From positions 2,132,596 through 2,196,595 of the forward strand of contig NZ_CP054051.1 of the NCBI RefSeq assembly GCF_013372265.1: a stretch of 64,000 bases of DNA, written 5' to 3'. Source of the DNA: Aliarcobacter cibarius. GTDB taxonomy: Bacteria; Campylobacterota; Campylobacteria; Campylobacterales; Arcobacteraceae. Below, one piece after another: positions 26,821 to 36,871 of this stretch. Both the position numbers and the translations under genes were made by a program. A model generated the notes under the pieces. That model ran no database searches and had not been told where the DNA came from. It saw nothing but the letters and a program-made list of their open reading frames with translations. Numbering within the stretch: the first letter of the stretch is position 1; the number at the start of each line of letters is the position of its first letter.

Positions 26821-27981
26821 CTAGGAACCTATTATGTTTAAAATAGAATTGAATTTTTTAGCAACTATGAAAGGAATAAATTTTTCTTTTACAATTTCTA
26901 TTGATTTAGATTTCATTTTTATAATTTCATCTTTGGGTAAATTCGAAATTTTAACTAATGCCTCAACCAATGAATCGATATCTTGTGGTTCAAAAAATAA
27001 TCCGTTACCATCTACTAAGTCAATTAAACCACCTGTTTTTGAAAAGATTACAGCATTTCCAGTGGCTAAGCCTTCCAAGGCGAACATTGACAAACCTTCA
27101 TAGCGACTTGGTAATACAACTATGTCAGATTGCTTTAAAAAATTAATAGTTTGCAAATGCGGAAGTTCATCGATGAAAGTTATATTATGAAATTCTTTTG
27201 CCAATGACAAGATTTTTGATTTTTCATTACCCTTGCCTACAACGGTAATTTCAAATCTATTTACGACTTTATCATCCAGTAGCTTTAAGGCATGTATGAA
27301 ATCTAAAAAACCTTTTTGATTAAATCCTAATCTATCCATTCTTCCCAAAATAAAAAGTTTTAATTTATCTCCAACATTTAAATCAATAATTTCATTATCA
27401 TTTTTTATCGTATTTGGAATAATAAAAAAATTCTTATTACCAATTTCAATAACATTTTCATCAAAGTAGTATTTTTTTGCAAAGTCAATATGAAAACTAT
27501 TCGTCGATGCAATATTAATAACTTTTTTTGATAGAAAGTTAGAAATAACAAATTTTCGTATCTTATAACTTATAGACTTATCAAATATCGTATATTCAGT
27601 TTCATTAGTAGAATGAATTCTTATAATAGTTTTATCATAAATATCAGAATCTAATGAATTAATAAATAAAGACTGATCAAAAGTTTCAACAAAGAGTAAA
27701 TTATAATTTTCTAACTTAAATTTTTTAGAAACTTCCCTAGCGAAAAGATACTCATTTAGAAAATATCTAATTTTTCGTATATTAATCTTCGGCTTTAATC
27801 TTACAATTTTCAATCCATCTCTTTCGAGTTCTTTATTTTCTCCTAGTTCATAAGGAGTAACAACTGTTATCTGAATTTCTGACGAATAATCTAAAATAGC
27901 ATTAATTAAATTTTGAAAAGCATTTGAATATCCAGAATTTTGTGGATAAAAAACATGGCAATAAAACATTACTTTTTTCAT
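26821..27981 (-). CDS. family 4 glycosyltransferase
   Basis: The 386-residue GT-B enzyme begins KKVMFYCHVFYPQNSGYSNAFQ. It has LFILGRMDRLGFNQKGF, VVLPSRYEGLSMFALEGLATGNAVI (the E-x7-E donor motif) and FFEPQDIDSLVEALV. Donor and linkage are unknown. It abuts asnB (stop and start adjacent) and glf (1-bp overlap), so it is translated from the same message. The region is more AT-rich than asnB or the GT4 at 18879. Confidence 0.88.
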   Translation of the reverse strand: MKKVMFYCHVFYPQNSGYSNAFQNLINAILDYSSEIQITVVTPYELGENKELERDGLKIVRLKPKINIRKIRYFLNEYLFAREVSKKFKLENYNLLFVETFDQSLFINSLDSDIYDKTIIRIHSTNETEYTIFDKSISYKIRKFVISNFLSKKVINIASTNSFHIDFAKKYYFDENVIEIGNKNFFIIPNTIKNDNEIIDLNVGDKLKLFILGRMDRLGFNQKGFLDFIHALKLLDDKVVNRFEITVVGKGNEKSKILSLAKEFHNITFIDELPHLQTINFLKQSDIVVLPSRYEGLSMFALEGLATGNAVIFSKTGGLIDLVDGNGLFFEPQDIDSLVEALVKISNLPKDEIIKMKSKSIEIVKEKFIPFIVAKKFNSILNIIGS

Positions 27982-29123
27982 TATTTCACTTCCTTTTCAA
28001 ATACTTCTAAAGCTCTCTCAACCATATCATCCATATCATAATATTTATATTCAGCAAGTCTTCCAAGTAAAATTAGATTATCAAACTCTTGTAAATATTC
28101 TAAATATTTATTATATTTTTCTTGATTTTCATTTGTAAAGATTGGATAGTATGGTGTATTTTGCCCTATTATATACTCTTGTGGATACTCTTTTAAAATA
28201 GTAGTTTTAGGTGAATTTGTCGGGTGAATATGTTTAAACTCTGTGATTCTTGTAAAATCGTAATCATTTGGGTAATTTACTGTTGCTTTTTCTTGATAAA
28301 AATCTTTTTCAACTGTTTCAAACTTCATATCTACACTTCTATATGGCAACTCTCCAAATTTATACTCAAACAACTCATCTATTTGTCCAGTGTAGATAAC
28401 TTTTCCATCAAATTTTGAACCAAAAAGGTAAAAATCTTTTTCTTTTAATTCACATATCTCTTTAAAATCTGTATTGAGCATTATTTTAATGTTTGGATGG
28501 TCAAGCATCTTATTGATCATATTGGTGTAACCATGTTTTGGAAGCATTTGATAGCTATCGTTAAAATATCTATTATCACGACCTATAAAAACTGGAACTC
28601 TTGCAGTTACCGCTCCATCCATATCTTCAGGTTTCATGCCCCACTGTTTTGCAGTGTAGTTTACAAATATTTTGTCATAGATAAAATCTGCTAAAAATTG
28701 TAAATCCTTATCTATTGACTTCTTAAGCTCTAAAATTGGCACTTTAGAGTTATAGTCATATGCTTGCAACAACTTCTCTTCTAAAGCTTTTGCTTTTGAA
28801 GTAGGAAATACTTCATATAAAGTATTAAAATTAAAAGGGATAGATACTTTTTTTCCATCGATATAAGCTAATACTTCATGATTATAGATATCCCATGCAG
28901 TAAAGTTTGATAGATACTCTATAACTTCTTTATTGTTTGTGTGAAAAAGATGTGGTCCATATTTGTGAATCAAAATATTATTCTCATCTTTAAAATCGAA
29001 ACAGTTTCCACCTATGTGATTTCGTTTTTCTATTATTAATACTTTTTTATTTAGTTGTGTAGCTATTCGTTCAGCCATTACAACACCTGCAAGACCTGAA
29101 CCTACTATTATGTAATCAATCAT
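27981..29123 (-). CDS. glf: UDP-galactopyranose mutase
   Basis: The 380-residue flavoenzyme has DYIIVGSGLAGVVMAERIA (FAD motif), EKRNHIGGNCFDFKDENNIL, HKYGPHLFHTNNKEV, FVNYTAKQWGMKPEDM, RDNRYFNDSYQMLPKHGYT and ILLGRLAEYKYYDMDDMVERAL at the C-terminus, all standard for Glf. It converts UDP-galactopyranose to UDP-galactofuranose, so the surface glycan probably has galactofuranose. GalE, encoded two genes upstream, would supply UDP-galactose. Confidence 0.96.
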   Translation of the reverse strand: MIDYIIVGSGLAGVVMAERIATQLNKKVLIIEKRNHIGGNCFDFKDENNILIHKYGPHLFHTNNKEVIEYLSNFTAWDIYNHEVLAYIDGKKVSIPFNFNTLYEVFPTSKAKALEEKLLQAYDYNSKVPILELKKSIDKDLQFLADFIYDKIFVNYTAKQWGMKPEDMDGAVTARVPVFIGRDNRYFNDSYQMLPKHGYTNMINKMLDHPNIKIMLNTDFKEICELKEKDFYLFGSKFDGKVIYTGQIDELFEYKFGELPYRSVDMKFETVEKDFYQEKATVNYPNDYDFTRITEFKHIHPTNSPKTTILKEYPQEYIIGQNTPYYPIFTNENQEKYNKYLEYLQEFDNLILLGRLAEYKYYDMDDMVERALEVFEKEVK

Positions 29124-30421
29124 TATTTATTTTCTCCTATTAATTTTAATCCGTTTCTTTGTAAATATATAAACATAGCTATCGTGATAAAACTCTCTAC
29201 TATAAGCACTGATATAGCTGAACCAATATGTTGATATAAAGGCACTAATACAAATGAAAGTATGAGATTGATGATACTTCCAGCTATAAGTATCTGACTA
29301 AATGGTTTTTTTCTTCCAAAATTTAGCATAGTTTGAATACCAAAAACATTACTAAGTCCTATCATAAATGGCATCAGAGCCAATATTTGCACAACGATAA
29401 TGGAGTTTTGGTATTCTGTTCCAAGTAGTAAATTTACTAAAAACTCTGCAAAAATAAAAATAAACAGAGATACAAAACTTGTAAAAATTGCTATATAAAA
29501 AGCAACTTTTCTGATAAATTTCAAACCATCTTCTTTTGAGTGGTGAACTTTCTTTGATACATAAGGATAAATAGTTTGCGAAACTGGACCCATCAATCCT
29601 TTGAAAGCTTGTATGATTTTATCTGCTGCTGCAAAATATCCAACTATTGTATTGTTTGTAAAAAGTCCTAATATAAAAGTTGTTGAGATAGTGTAAAGAC
29701 TGATTGCCAACTTTGAGATAAAAATATGATGTGCCTCGTTTAAATAGTACTTTAAAGTGGTTATTTTTTGAAAAGCAAACTTTATATCAAAATTTGTTTT
29801 GATGAAATAAAGAGCATACAATCCACCCAAAATAGTACCTAATGCACTAAGAACTGGAACCATATAAAAATCACTTTTTTCTTGTACAAATATAAATATA
29901 GCTATGGTAAAAAGTAATCTAGAACCTATATTTATATAAGTGATATATTTCATCCTCTCCATGCCCTGAAAAAACCAAATAGGGAAAAGAAATTGTCCTA
30001 TTACCGCACCAAAAGATAGAAAATATATTAAAGCATCTTGAGAGAATTTTTCAAAACTAAAAACTAAAATAGTAAGTAACAAAAACGATACAAACATAAG
30101 CATAAACTTGATAATCATAACAGATGAAAATATCTCTATTACTTTTTCTTTGTTATCTCTATGTATGCTTATTTCTCTTGTGGCAGTTAAATCAAATCCA
30201 TAATCAGTTATAAGTCCAAAATAAGCAACTGTAGCTCCTGCAAACGCCAAAAGACCGAAATATTCCACTCCCAAAACTCGCACTAAATACGGAAGTGTGA
30301 TAAGTGGGAGAATGTAGTTTGCACCTTGCAGAACTGAAAGAGAAAAAAAGTTTGACATGAGTCTTTTTTTGTCTTCTGTGTTGGTTAGGAATTTGATTTT
30401 ATTTATCACAATTGTACCCAT
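29123..30421 (-). CDS. wzx: Wzx-type repeat-unit flippase (polysaccharide biosynthesis protein)
   Basis: The protein of about 432 residues has 12 or more predicted membrane segments. The start region [20 protein letters not shown] and [20 protein letters not shown] is typical of Wzx/RfbX flippases of the MOP superfamily. It would move the lipid-linked repeat to the periplasmic face. The frame opens further upstream (GTG at 30457, overlapping galE by 59 bp). The ATG at 30421 gives [17 protein letters not shown] and fits family starts better. ATG 30358 is another option, and none has a clear ribosome binding site. Confidence 0.9.
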   Translation of the reverse strand: MGTIVINKIKFLTNTEDKKRLMSNFFSLSVLQGANYILPLITLPYLVRVLGVEYFGLLAFAGATVAYFGLITDYGFDLTATREISIHRDNKEKVIEIFSSVMIIKFMLMFVSFLLLTILVFSFEKFSQDALIYFLSFGAVIGQFLFPIWFFQGMERMKYITYINIGSRLLFTIAIFIFVQEKSDFYMVPVLSALGTILGGLYALYFIKTNFDIKFAFQKITTLKYYLNEAHHIFISKLAISLYTISTTFILGLFTNNTIVGYFAAADKIIQAFKGLMGPVSQTIYPYVSKKVHHSKEDGLKFIRKVAFYIAIFTSFVSLFIFIFAEFLVNLLLGTEYQNSIIVVQILALMPFMIGLSNVFGIQTMLNFGRKKPFSQILIAGSIINLILSFVLVPLYQHIGSAISVLIVESFITIAMFIYLQRNGLKLIGENK

Positions 30422-31475
30422 TTGGATTATTACTTTGCCATCTCCAACTATCTTCACACATTTGCTCTAGTGTTTTTGTAGCTTCCCAACCAAGAACTTC
30501 TTTGGCATAAGATGGATTTGCATAACATTTTGCGATATCCCCAGCTCTTCTATCTACTAATCTGTATAGTACTTCTTTACCACTTGCTTTTTCAAAAGCT
30601 TTAACTACATCCAATACTGAATAGCCGACTCCAGTACCAATGTTGACTATAAGAGGATTAATTTTTGGAAGTGAGACTTTAGTCTCGCCTATTGCCGAAG
30701 CTAAAGCATCGGTTCCAAGATACTCTATCGCTTTTACATGGGCAATAGAGAGGTCAACCACATGGATATAGTCTCTCACTCCTGTACCATCATGTGTATC
30801 ATAATCACTTCCAAATACAGAGAGATATTCTCTTTTTCCAACTGCTACTTGAGAGATAAATGGCATAAGGTTGTTAGGTATTCCATTTGGATCTTCACCT
30901 ATTGTTCCACTTTCATGAGCACCTACAGGATTGAAGTATCTCAAAATTGCTATCTTAAAAGAGTTGTCAGATATATATAAATCTTCTAAAATTCTTTCAA
31001 TCATATATTTGCTAGTGCCATAGGGATTTGTAGTGCCACCAACAGGATTTGATTCAGTAAGTGGTGTATAGTTTTTAGCATCTACTTCTGAGTAAACTGT
31101 AGCACTTGAAGAAAATACTATTTTTTTACAAGCAAACTCTTTCATCACTTCAAGCAGTCTTAGAGTTCCTACTACATTATTATCGTAGTATTCAAGTGGT
31201 TGTTCAACTGATTGTCCAACCGCCTTAAGTCCTGCAAAGTGAATAACTGAATCTATAGTGTAATTTGAAAATACCTCTTTTAGTTTTTCACTATCTCTTA
31301 TATCACCATTGATAAATGTGATAGATTTACCTATGATTTTTTCAACTCTTTTAAGTGATTCTTGTGATGAGTTTGAAAGATTGTCATATACTATGAAGTC
31401 ATAGTTAAATTGTGAGAGTTCTACTAATGTATGACTTCCAATATATCCTGCTCCTCCAGTAATAAGTATGCTCAT
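30399..31475 (-). CDS. galE: UDP-glucose 4-epimerase
   Basis: The 358-residue SDR enzyme has [82 protein letters not shown] (YxxxK) and [20 protein letters not shown], the standard GalE signature set. It interconverts UDP-glucose and UDP-galactose and feeds Glf. The start overlaps the end of rfbB by 4 bp. The C-terminal residues overlap the extended reading frame of wzx. Confidence 0.95.
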   Translation of the reverse strand: MSILITGGAGYIGSHTLVELSQFNYDFIVYDNLSNSSQESLKRVEKIIGKSITFINGDIRDSEKLKEVFSNYTIDSVIHFAGLKAVGQSVEQPLEYYDNNVVGTLRLLEVMKEFACKKIVFSSSATVYSEVDAKNYTPLTESNPVGGTTNPYGTSKYMIERILEDLYISDNSFKIAILRYFNPVGAHESGTIGEDPNGIPNNLMPFISQVAVGKREYLSVFGSDYDTHDGTGVRDYIHVVDLSIAHVKAIEYLGTDALASAIGETKVSLPKINPLIVNIGTGVGYSVLDVVKAFEKASGKEVLYRLVDRRAGDIAKCYANPSYAKEVLGWEATKTLEQMCEDSWRWQSNNPNGYNCDK

Positions 31476-32545
31476 GAGTTATATTTCTCCAAATACCATT
31501 CAATAGTTTTCACTATCCCGCTATCAAAATTCTCATCTGCTTTCCAGCCTAACTCTTGTTCTAGTTTTGTTGCATCGATAGCATATCTTCTATCGTGTCC
31601 CGCACGATCAGCTACAAAAGTAATTAACTCTTTATACGGTTTATTATGGAAGGAACTTAATTGCGTTTCTCCTCGTGACATTAAGTCACGACTGCGATAC
31701 TCTTCTAAAATTTCACATATTCTATCTACAATCTGAAGATTTGTTCTTTCGTTTCTTCCTCCAATATTATATGTCTCTCCAGTTTTTCCATTATGGTAAA
31801 CAAGATCAATACCTTTACAATGATCAAGTACATACAACCAATCTCTTATATTTTTCCCATCACCATAAATTGGAATTGGATTTCCTAAAAGAGCATTTCT
31901 TATAATTGTTGGAATTAATTTTTCATCATGTTGTTTTGGACCATAATTATTTGAGCAGTTTGTAATAACTGTATTTAGACCATATGTTTCATTATATGCT
32001 CTTATTATCATATCACTTGAAGCTTTTGAAGCTGAGTATGGAGAGTTTGGAGCATAAGGTGTTTTTTCAGTGAACAGATCATTTGGATCAAGAGTAAGTG
32101 TTCCATATACTTCATCTGTTGAAATATGATGAAATCTACACTCTTGATATTCATCTTTATAAGTAAATGGTTTCTCCATCCAATATTTATAAGCAACATC
32201 AATCAAAGTAAATGTTCCATTTACATTTGTTTGCACAAATACACCTGGATTTTTAATAGAGTTATCTACATGAGATTCAGCTGCAAAGTGAATAACACCT
32301 TGAATATCATATTCACTAAATATAAATTCAACTAATTCTCTATTACAGATATCACCTTTTATAAATTTATAACAAGAATTTGTTTCACACTCTTTTAGAT
32401 TTTCTAAATCTCCTGCATATGTTAAAAGGTCTAAATTTACTAGGTTATAATTTGGATATTTTTCTAAAAAATATGGCACAAAGTTTGAACCTATAAATCC
32501 AGCACATCCAGTTACAAGTATTGTTTTATTTTTGTTATTGAACAT
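31472..32545 (-). CDS. rfbB: dTDP-glucose 4,6-dehydratase
   Basis: The 357-residue SDR enzyme has [48 protein letters not shown] (the TDE catalytic motif), [17 protein letters not shown] (YxxxK), [15 protein letters not shown] and the late [19 protein letters not shown]. It performs the second step of dTDP-L-rhamnose synthesis. In this locus it is separated from rfbD by the KilA-N gene, with only 1 bp between that gene's stop and the rfbB start. Confidence 0.97.
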   Translation of the reverse strand: MFNNKNKTILVTGCAGFIGSNFVPYFLEKYPNYNLVNLDLLTYAGDLENLKECETNSCYKFIKGDICNRELVEFIFSEYDIQGVIHFAAESHVDNSIKNPGVFVQTNVNGTFTLIDVAYKYWMEKPFTYKDEYQECRFHHISTDEVYGTLTLDPNDLFTEKTPYAPNSPYSASKASSDMIIRAYNETYGLNTVITNCSNNYGPKQHDEKLIPTIIRNALLGNPIPIYGDGKNIRDWLYVLDHCKGIDLVYHNGKTGETYNIGGRNERTNLQIVDRICEILEEYRSRDLMSRGETQLSSFHNKPYKELITFVADRAGHDRRYAIDATKLEQELGWKADENFDSGIVKTIEWYLEKYNS

Positions 32546-32546
32546 T

Positions 32547-33368
32547 TTATTTTCCTAATTTTTTTATAGTTGGATTATTTATTAAAGATTTCATCTGAGA
32601 TATTGCCATACTATTTAGCACTAGCAATCTATCAGCTTGTTGCATACCTTGCTTTATAAGTTCTGCATTTACACTTTCCATATTTGAAAGCACGATAAGC
32701 TGTTCTACACTTGCATAATCTCTTATATTTCCATCTTGCTTTGGATTATTTTCTCGCCACTCTTTTGCTGTTTGTCCAAATAGTGCAATATTTAATACAT
32801 CAGCTTCAGTTGCATATACAAATCCATCTTTTGGTTTTGAAAGTATATTTGGTACAAGATGCTCTTTTATAGCATCTGTGTGGATTTTATAATTTATTTT
32901 AGAAAGGCTTCTGCTCAAGTTCCATTCTAATGATTTATTTTCTATCTCTTCATTTTTGAGTCTTTGAAACTCTTTAATTAAAAATAGTTTAAATTCAGCA
33001 CTAATCCAACTAGCAAACTCAAACGCTATATCTTTATGAGCAAAAGTTCCACCATATCTTCCTGATTTACTAATAATTCCTATTGCATTCGTTGTTTCAA
33101 TCCATTTCACAGGTGACATTGTAAAACTATTAAGACCTGCTGAATTTTTAAACCCGTCGAATTCGACCCCTTTAAAATCTGGATTATTTATTTGTTCCCA
33201 AAGCCCTAAAAACTCTATTGTATTTTTATTTCTTAACCAATTTTTTACCACATCTTTTGGTTCATCAGAATTTTTTGCTCTTGCAATATCTGTAAGAGAT
33301 ATAAAATCCTCTTTTTCATGCTGACGAATAGAGATTAAAGTTTCTTGAACAATGAGCTTGTTATTCAT
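32547..33368 (-). CDS. KilA-N domain DNA-binding protein inside the rhamnose operon
   Basis: The 273-residue protein begins with a KilA-N domain (about residues 15-130): ISLTDIARAKNSDEPKDVVK, NWLRNKNTIEFLGLWE, TMSPVKWIETTNAIGI and GRYGGTFAHKDIAFEFASWI. This continues into EFKLFLIKEFQRLKNEE, a fold typical of phage and DNA-virus DNA-binding proteins. The C-terminal part (about 140-273, with FGQTAKEWRENNPKQDGNIRD) is found with KilA-N in several families. It overlaps rfbD by 4 bp and precedes rfbB by 1 bp, so it is an organic part of the operon. Its role is unknown; regulation of the locus or a captured phage gene are both possible. Confidence 0.88.
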   Translation of the reverse strand: MNNKLIVQETLISIRQHEKEDFISLTDIARAKNSDEPKDVVKNWLRNKNTIEFLGLWEQINNPDFKGVEFDGFKNSAGLNSFTMSPVKWIETTNAIGIISKSGRYGGTFAHKDIAFEFASWISAEFKLFLIKEFQRLKNEEIENKSLEWNLSRSLSKINYKIHTDAIKEHLVPNILSKPKDGFVYATEADVLNIALFGQTAKEWRENNPKQDGNIRDYASVEQLIVLSNMESVNAELIKQGMQQADRLLVLNSMAISQMKSLINNPTIKKLGK

Positions 33369-34252
33369 CTTCTTTCACCTAATCTCTTTAAACAATCATC
33401 TAATCCATCTTTCCAGTATGGTATTTCTAAATTGAATTTTGATTTTATCTTACTTTTATTTAAAAGTGAGAAATGAGGTCGTTTTGCAGGTGTTGGGTAT
33501 TGATATGTCTCTATTGGGTTTATTTTACAATTTAGTTTTGCCATTTTCATTATCTCTTTTGCAAAATCATACCAAGATAGAACTCCTTCATTTGAGTAAT
33601 TATAGATTTCTACTTTTGAGTTTTCTATTTGTGGAATAATATTTAGAATAGTCTTTGCAAGATGCTTAGCATAAGTTGGAGTTCCAACTTGATCAAATAT
33701 TACACCTAATTCTTCTTTTTCTTTTCCTAATCGAAGCATTGTTTTTACAAAGTTATTTCCATAGTATGAATAAACCCATGAAGTTCTAATAATTATAGAG
33801 TTTAATGGATTTACCTTAATCATTTCAAGTTCACCATCAAGTTTTGATTTACCGTAAACTCCTTGTGGATTTGTTTTATACTCTTCAACATATGGTTTAA
33901 AGTTTTTACCATCAAATACATAATCTGTTGAGATATGAATTAATTTTATATTTAGCTCTTTTGCAATGATTGAAAGTTTTTTAACTGCTTTTCTATTTAC
34001 TAAATCTGCATTTAATTCATCACTTTCAGCTTTATCAACAGCTGTATATGCTGCACAATTAATAATTACATTTATATCATTTGTTTGGCAAAAGTTTCTT
34101 ATATCATCTTTATTTGTGATATCAATATTTGATCTATTCGTAAAGAAAAAATTATAAGGGTAATTTGAAGCAAGTTCTTTTATTTCAGATCCAACTTGTC
34201 CATTTGAACCTGTTACTAAGATATTATAAGTATTAGAGTTTGAATTAGGCAT
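33365..34252 (-). CDS. rfbD: dTDP-4-dehydrorhamnose reductase
   Basis: The 295-residue SDR protein has ILVTGSNGQVGSEIKELAS, NVIINCAAYTAVDKAESD, IHISTDYVFDGKNFKPYVEE, GVYGKSKLDGE (YxxxK) and IIRTSWVYSYYGNNFVKTML. These are RfbD/RmlD signatures. It catalyses the last step to dTDP-L-rhamnose. It overlaps rfbC by 8 bp and the KilA-N gene by 4 bp. Confidence 0.96.
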   Translation of the reverse strand: MPNSNSNTYNILVTGSNGQVGSEIKELASNYPYNFFFTNRSNIDITNKDDIRNFCQTNDINVIINCAAYTAVDKAESDELNADLVNRKAVKKLSIIAKELNIKLIHISTDYVFDGKNFKPYVEEYKTNPQGVYGKSKLDGELEMIKVNPLNSIIIRTSWVYSYYGNNFVKTMLRLGKEKEELGVIFDQVGTPTYAKHLAKTILNIIPQIENSKVEIYNYSNEGVLSWYDFAKEIMKMAKLNCKINPIETYQYPTPAKRPHFSLLNKSKIKSKFNLEIPYWKDGLDDCLKRLGERR

Positions 34253-34829
34253 AGTAATTTACTCCAAACTCAAATATCTCTTTATCATCTTTTATATCAA
34301 AAAGTTTTGGTTGAGTTTTATCTTTTGCTGATAGGTTTAATTCATCATGATTTAAAATCCAATTTATATTTAGATTTTTATCATCAAATGCTATTCCTCT
34401 ATCACATTCAGGACTATAGTAGTTATCTACTTTATATGCAAAGATTGTATCATCTTGTAAAACTACAAATCCATGAGCAAACCCTCTTGGAACCAATAGT
34501 TGTTTTTTATTCTCTGCACTTAGTTCAACTGCTACATATTTTCCAAAAGTTGGAGAATTTTTTCTTATATCAACTGCAACATCTAAAACTCTTCCTTGAA
34601 TAACTCGTACTAGTTTTGTTTGTGAGTATGGAGATAATTGATAATGAAGTCCTCGCAAAACTCCTTTAGAAGATTTTGATTCATTATCTTGACAGAAGTT
34701 TATTTTATAACCCAAGAACTCTTCAAGTTTATCAGCTCTAAAAGTTTCAACAAAGTAACCCCTACTATCACCATGAACTTTTGGCTCAATAATTACTACA
34801 TCAGGAATAGCTGTTCTTGTAAACTGCAT
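34245..34829 (-). CDS. rfbC: dTDP-4-dehydrorhamnose 3,5-epimerase
   Basis: The 194-residue cupin enzyme has VVIIEPKVHGDSRGYFVETF, FCQDNESKSSKGVLRGLHYQ (catalytic His), LVRVIQGRVLDVAVDIRKNS, LLVPRGFAHGFVVL and NYYSPECDRGIAFDD, a complete RmlC signature. It is the third step of dTDP-L-rhamnose synthesis. It lies 1 bp after rfbA. Confidence 0.97.
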   Translation of the reverse strand: MQFTRTAIPDVVIIEPKVHGDSRGYFVETFRADKLEEFLGYKINFCQDNESKSSKGVLRGLHYQLSPYSQTKLVRVIQGRVLDVAVDIRKNSPTFGKYVAVELSAENKKQLLVPRGFAHGFVVLQDDTIFAYKVDNYYSPECDRGIAFDDKNLNINWILNHDELNLSAKDKTQPKLFDIKDDKEIFEFGVNYYA

Positions 34830-34830
34830 A

Positions 34831-35721
34831 TTATTTCATCCTTCTTGGTTGATTTGCTCTAGAAATTAAATATTGACCATATTGGTTCTTTTTTAAAGGT
34901 TCTGCTAGTTCAAGAAGTTTTTCTTTTGAGATATATCCCATTTCATAAGCTATTTCTTCTAAACATGCAACTTTTAGGCTTTGTCTATTTTCAATAGTTT
35001 GAATAAAGCTACTAGCTTCAAGTAAAGATTCATGAGTTCCAGTATCAAGCCAAGCATACCCTCTTCCCATTAGTTCAACTTTTAATCTATTTTCATTAAG
35101 GTAATCTTGATTTAGTGTTGTAATTTCTAATTCACCTCTATCACTTGGTTTTACATCTTTAGCTTTTTTTACAACATCATTAGGGTAAAAGTACAATCCA
35201 ACAACAGCATAGTTTGATTTTGGAATTTTTGGTTTCTCTTCAATAGAGATTACATCTCCACTTTCATTAAATTCAGCAACTCCATACCTTTCTGGATCTG
35301 AAACGTAATATCCAAACACAGTTGCTTTATTTTCATCTTTAGCATTTTTTATACTTTTAGCTAATAGTTCAGTTAAACCATGACCATAGAATATATTATC
35401 ACCAAGAACTAAACAAGCATCATCACCAGCTAAAAACTCTTCACCTAAGATAAATGCTTGAGCTAAACCATCAGGGCTTGGTTGAACTACATATTCAAAA
35501 CTCATACCAAGTTCACTTCCATCACCTAAAAGGTTAATAAAGCTTGGTTGATCTTGAGGAGTTGTAATAATTAGTACTTCTTTAATACCAGCAAGCATTA
35601 AAACAGACAAAGGATAATAAATCATAGGTTTATCATAGATTGGAACTAGTTGTTTACTAACACCTTTTGTAATTGGGTATAGTCTTGTTCCGCTTCCACC
35701 TGCTAGGATTATGCCTTTCAT
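34831..35721 (-). CDS. rfbA: glucose-1-phosphate thymidylyltransferase
   Basis: The 296-residue nucleotidyltransferase has [73 protein letters not shown] and [14 protein letters not shown], a full RmlA signature. It makes dTDP-glucose and is the first gene of the 18-kb minus-strand polysaccharide operon. A strong ribosome binding site (AAAGGAG) lies 7 bp before the ATG. The promoter should be in the 519-bp region to the right. Confidence 0.97.
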   Translation of the reverse strand: MKGIILAGGSGTRLYPITKGVSKQLVPIYDKPMIYYPLSVLMLAGIKEVLIITTPQDQPSFINLLGDGSELGMSFEYVVQPSPDGLAQAFILGEEFLAGDDACLVLGDNIFYGHGLTELLAKSIKNAKDENKATVFGYYVSDPERYGVAEFNESGDVISIEEKPKIPKSNYAVVGLYFYPNDVVKKAKDVKPSDRGELEITTLNQDYLNENRLKVELMGRGYAWLDTGTHESLLEASSFIQTIENRQSLKVACLEEIAYEMGYISKEKLLELAEPLKKNQYGQYLISRANQPRRMK

Positions 35722-36240
35722 TTATTTCTCCTTTTTTATTTCAATGTAAATTTTTATTAGATTTAATTTCAATTGCTTTATCAAGAGTCAACATATAATT
35801 AGATTTTATTTTAAGTTAAGCAACTCTAGAAAGGCTTCTACAATTACTAGCATAGTTTAACAATTAATCTTCTTTTTTAAATTAATACTTAAAATCTTGT
35901 GATGTTAACTTCTGATCAATAGTTGACTTCAATTTTCTTAAAATTAAATCTTTTGAAATATTATTTTCTCTTGTGTTGAAAATTCATATGCACAATTATA
36001 TAAAATAAACACTTAATAGTTGTTAATAAATTAATATAAAATTTACAATAAATTAATATCGTAACAAATTAAAAAATTTATCTAATGCAGAGATAGGGAA
36101 TGACTTCCCAAAAATGTACACATTTTTATTCTCTGCTCTATGAGATTCACTTGCTAAAACTTTTTTTCAAAAAGATTTTAGGTTTTTTCTGTAGAAAAAA
36201 TTTTGTTTAAATAGATTATTTTATTTTTGTAAATAAATAG
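35722..36240. other. intergenic region between rfbA and the conjugative element
   Basis: These 519 bp hold no convincing gene. The left part must contain the promoter of the rfbA operon; TTGACT on the minus strand at about 35787-35792 is one -35 candidate. The right part has the three-way-junction repeat at 36087-36136. After it come AT hairpins (CTAAAA...TTTTAG at about 36154-36182, TTTTTTCTGTAGAAAAAA at about 36185-36202), which could end transcription of the regulator gene. This is the boundary between the polysaccharide and conjugation modules. Confidence 0.5.
36087..36136. repeat. nested inverted repeats able to form a three-way junction
   Basis: GCAGAGA (36087-36093) pairs with TCTCTGC (36130-36136). 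Inside it, GGGAA/TTCCC (36096-36100 with 36105-36109) and AAAAATGT/ACATTTTT (36110-36117 with 36120-36127) form two further perfect stems. The result is a compact cloverleaf of 50 nt in either strand. Its place at the edge of a mobile element suggests a recombination, replication or RNA element; no known family is recognised. Confidence 0.6.
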
Positions 36241-36705
36241 TTAAGATTCTTTTTCAAATGAATCTAATACATCTTTAATTGGAAACAAATCTTTGTTTAG
36301 AAGTGGATAATATTTAAAAAATAGATCAATCAGATCCTTCTCTAAATCTTGTGTTTGTTTATTAACTTCTGCTTCAAGTGCAATATGTTCTAAAAGGTAC
36401 AATAACCTTTTATTCTTTAGAGTTGTAATTTGTATACCATATTTTTGACATTCTGCTCTTAAATTAAGTTTTATATCCATTAAGCTTGTATCAAATCCAA
36501 AGCAATGAGTTTTTTTCTTCTCTTTAAATATATCATCATAAATTCCCAAATCTTTACATTTCTTTTTTATAGGTGTAATTGAACCTCTTGATTTCCATTT
36601 AGATATAGTGGGTTGTGTTACATCCAGTTTGTCTGCTAACTGGGATAATGTATCTAAGTCATAGTAATCCAGTAAGTTTTGTAAAATTATTTCAATATCA
36701 ATCAT
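36241..36705 (-). CDS. CI-like helix-turn-helix regulator
   Basis: The 154-residue protein has an N-terminal phage CI-repressor-type HTH: LSQLADKLDVTQPTISKWKS, then RGSITPIKKKCKDLGIYDDI. A short C-terminal region predicted helical follows. It is clearly paralogous to the protein encoded at 62008, near the right side of the conjugative element. It is divergent from the small DNA-binding genes at 36872, and a perfect 9-bp inverted repeat in the shared promoter region is a likely operator. A role as master repressor of transfer genes is inferred. Confidence 0.82.
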   Translation of the reverse strand: MIDIEIILQNLLDYYDLDTLSQLADKLDVTQPTISKWKSRGSITPIKKKCKDLGIYDDIFKEKKKTHCFGFDTSLMDIKLNLRAECQKYGIQITTLKNKRLLYLLEHIALEAEVNKQTQDLEKDLIDLFFKYYPLLNKDLFPIKDVLDSFEKES

Positions 36706-36744
36706 TATCTTCCTATCTTGTTGGTTATAAATAAGGTATAATTA

Positions 36745-36766
36745 AGAATTATGTTGTCATAATTCT
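36745..36766. promoter_or_regulatory. probable operator, 9-bp perfect inverted repeat
   Basis: AGAATTATG (36745-36753), a TTGT spacer, then CATAATTCT (36758-36766) lie between the divergent CI-like regulator and the small DNA-binding genes. There is no T-tract, so an operator is more likely than a terminator. Confidence 0.55.
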
Positions 36767-36819
36767 GGTAATTATTATATAAATTATTAACTATTATATA
36801 ACAAGTTCCTTTACAATTT

Positions 36820-36844
36820 AATGTTAAAAAATGTTTACTAGAAA
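36820..36844 (+). repeat. 25-bp sequence, copy 1 (inverted copy at 44363-44387)
   Basis: This 25-bp stretch is the exact reverse complement of 44363-44387. It contains AATGTT twice, at 36820-36825 and 36830-36835, one helical turn apart. It ends 27 bp before the start of the first mobilisation-side gene. A binding site for a regulator or relaxosome protein is inferred. Confidence 0.8.
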
Positions 36845-36871
36845 AAATAATATTTTAGGATATAAATAAAC

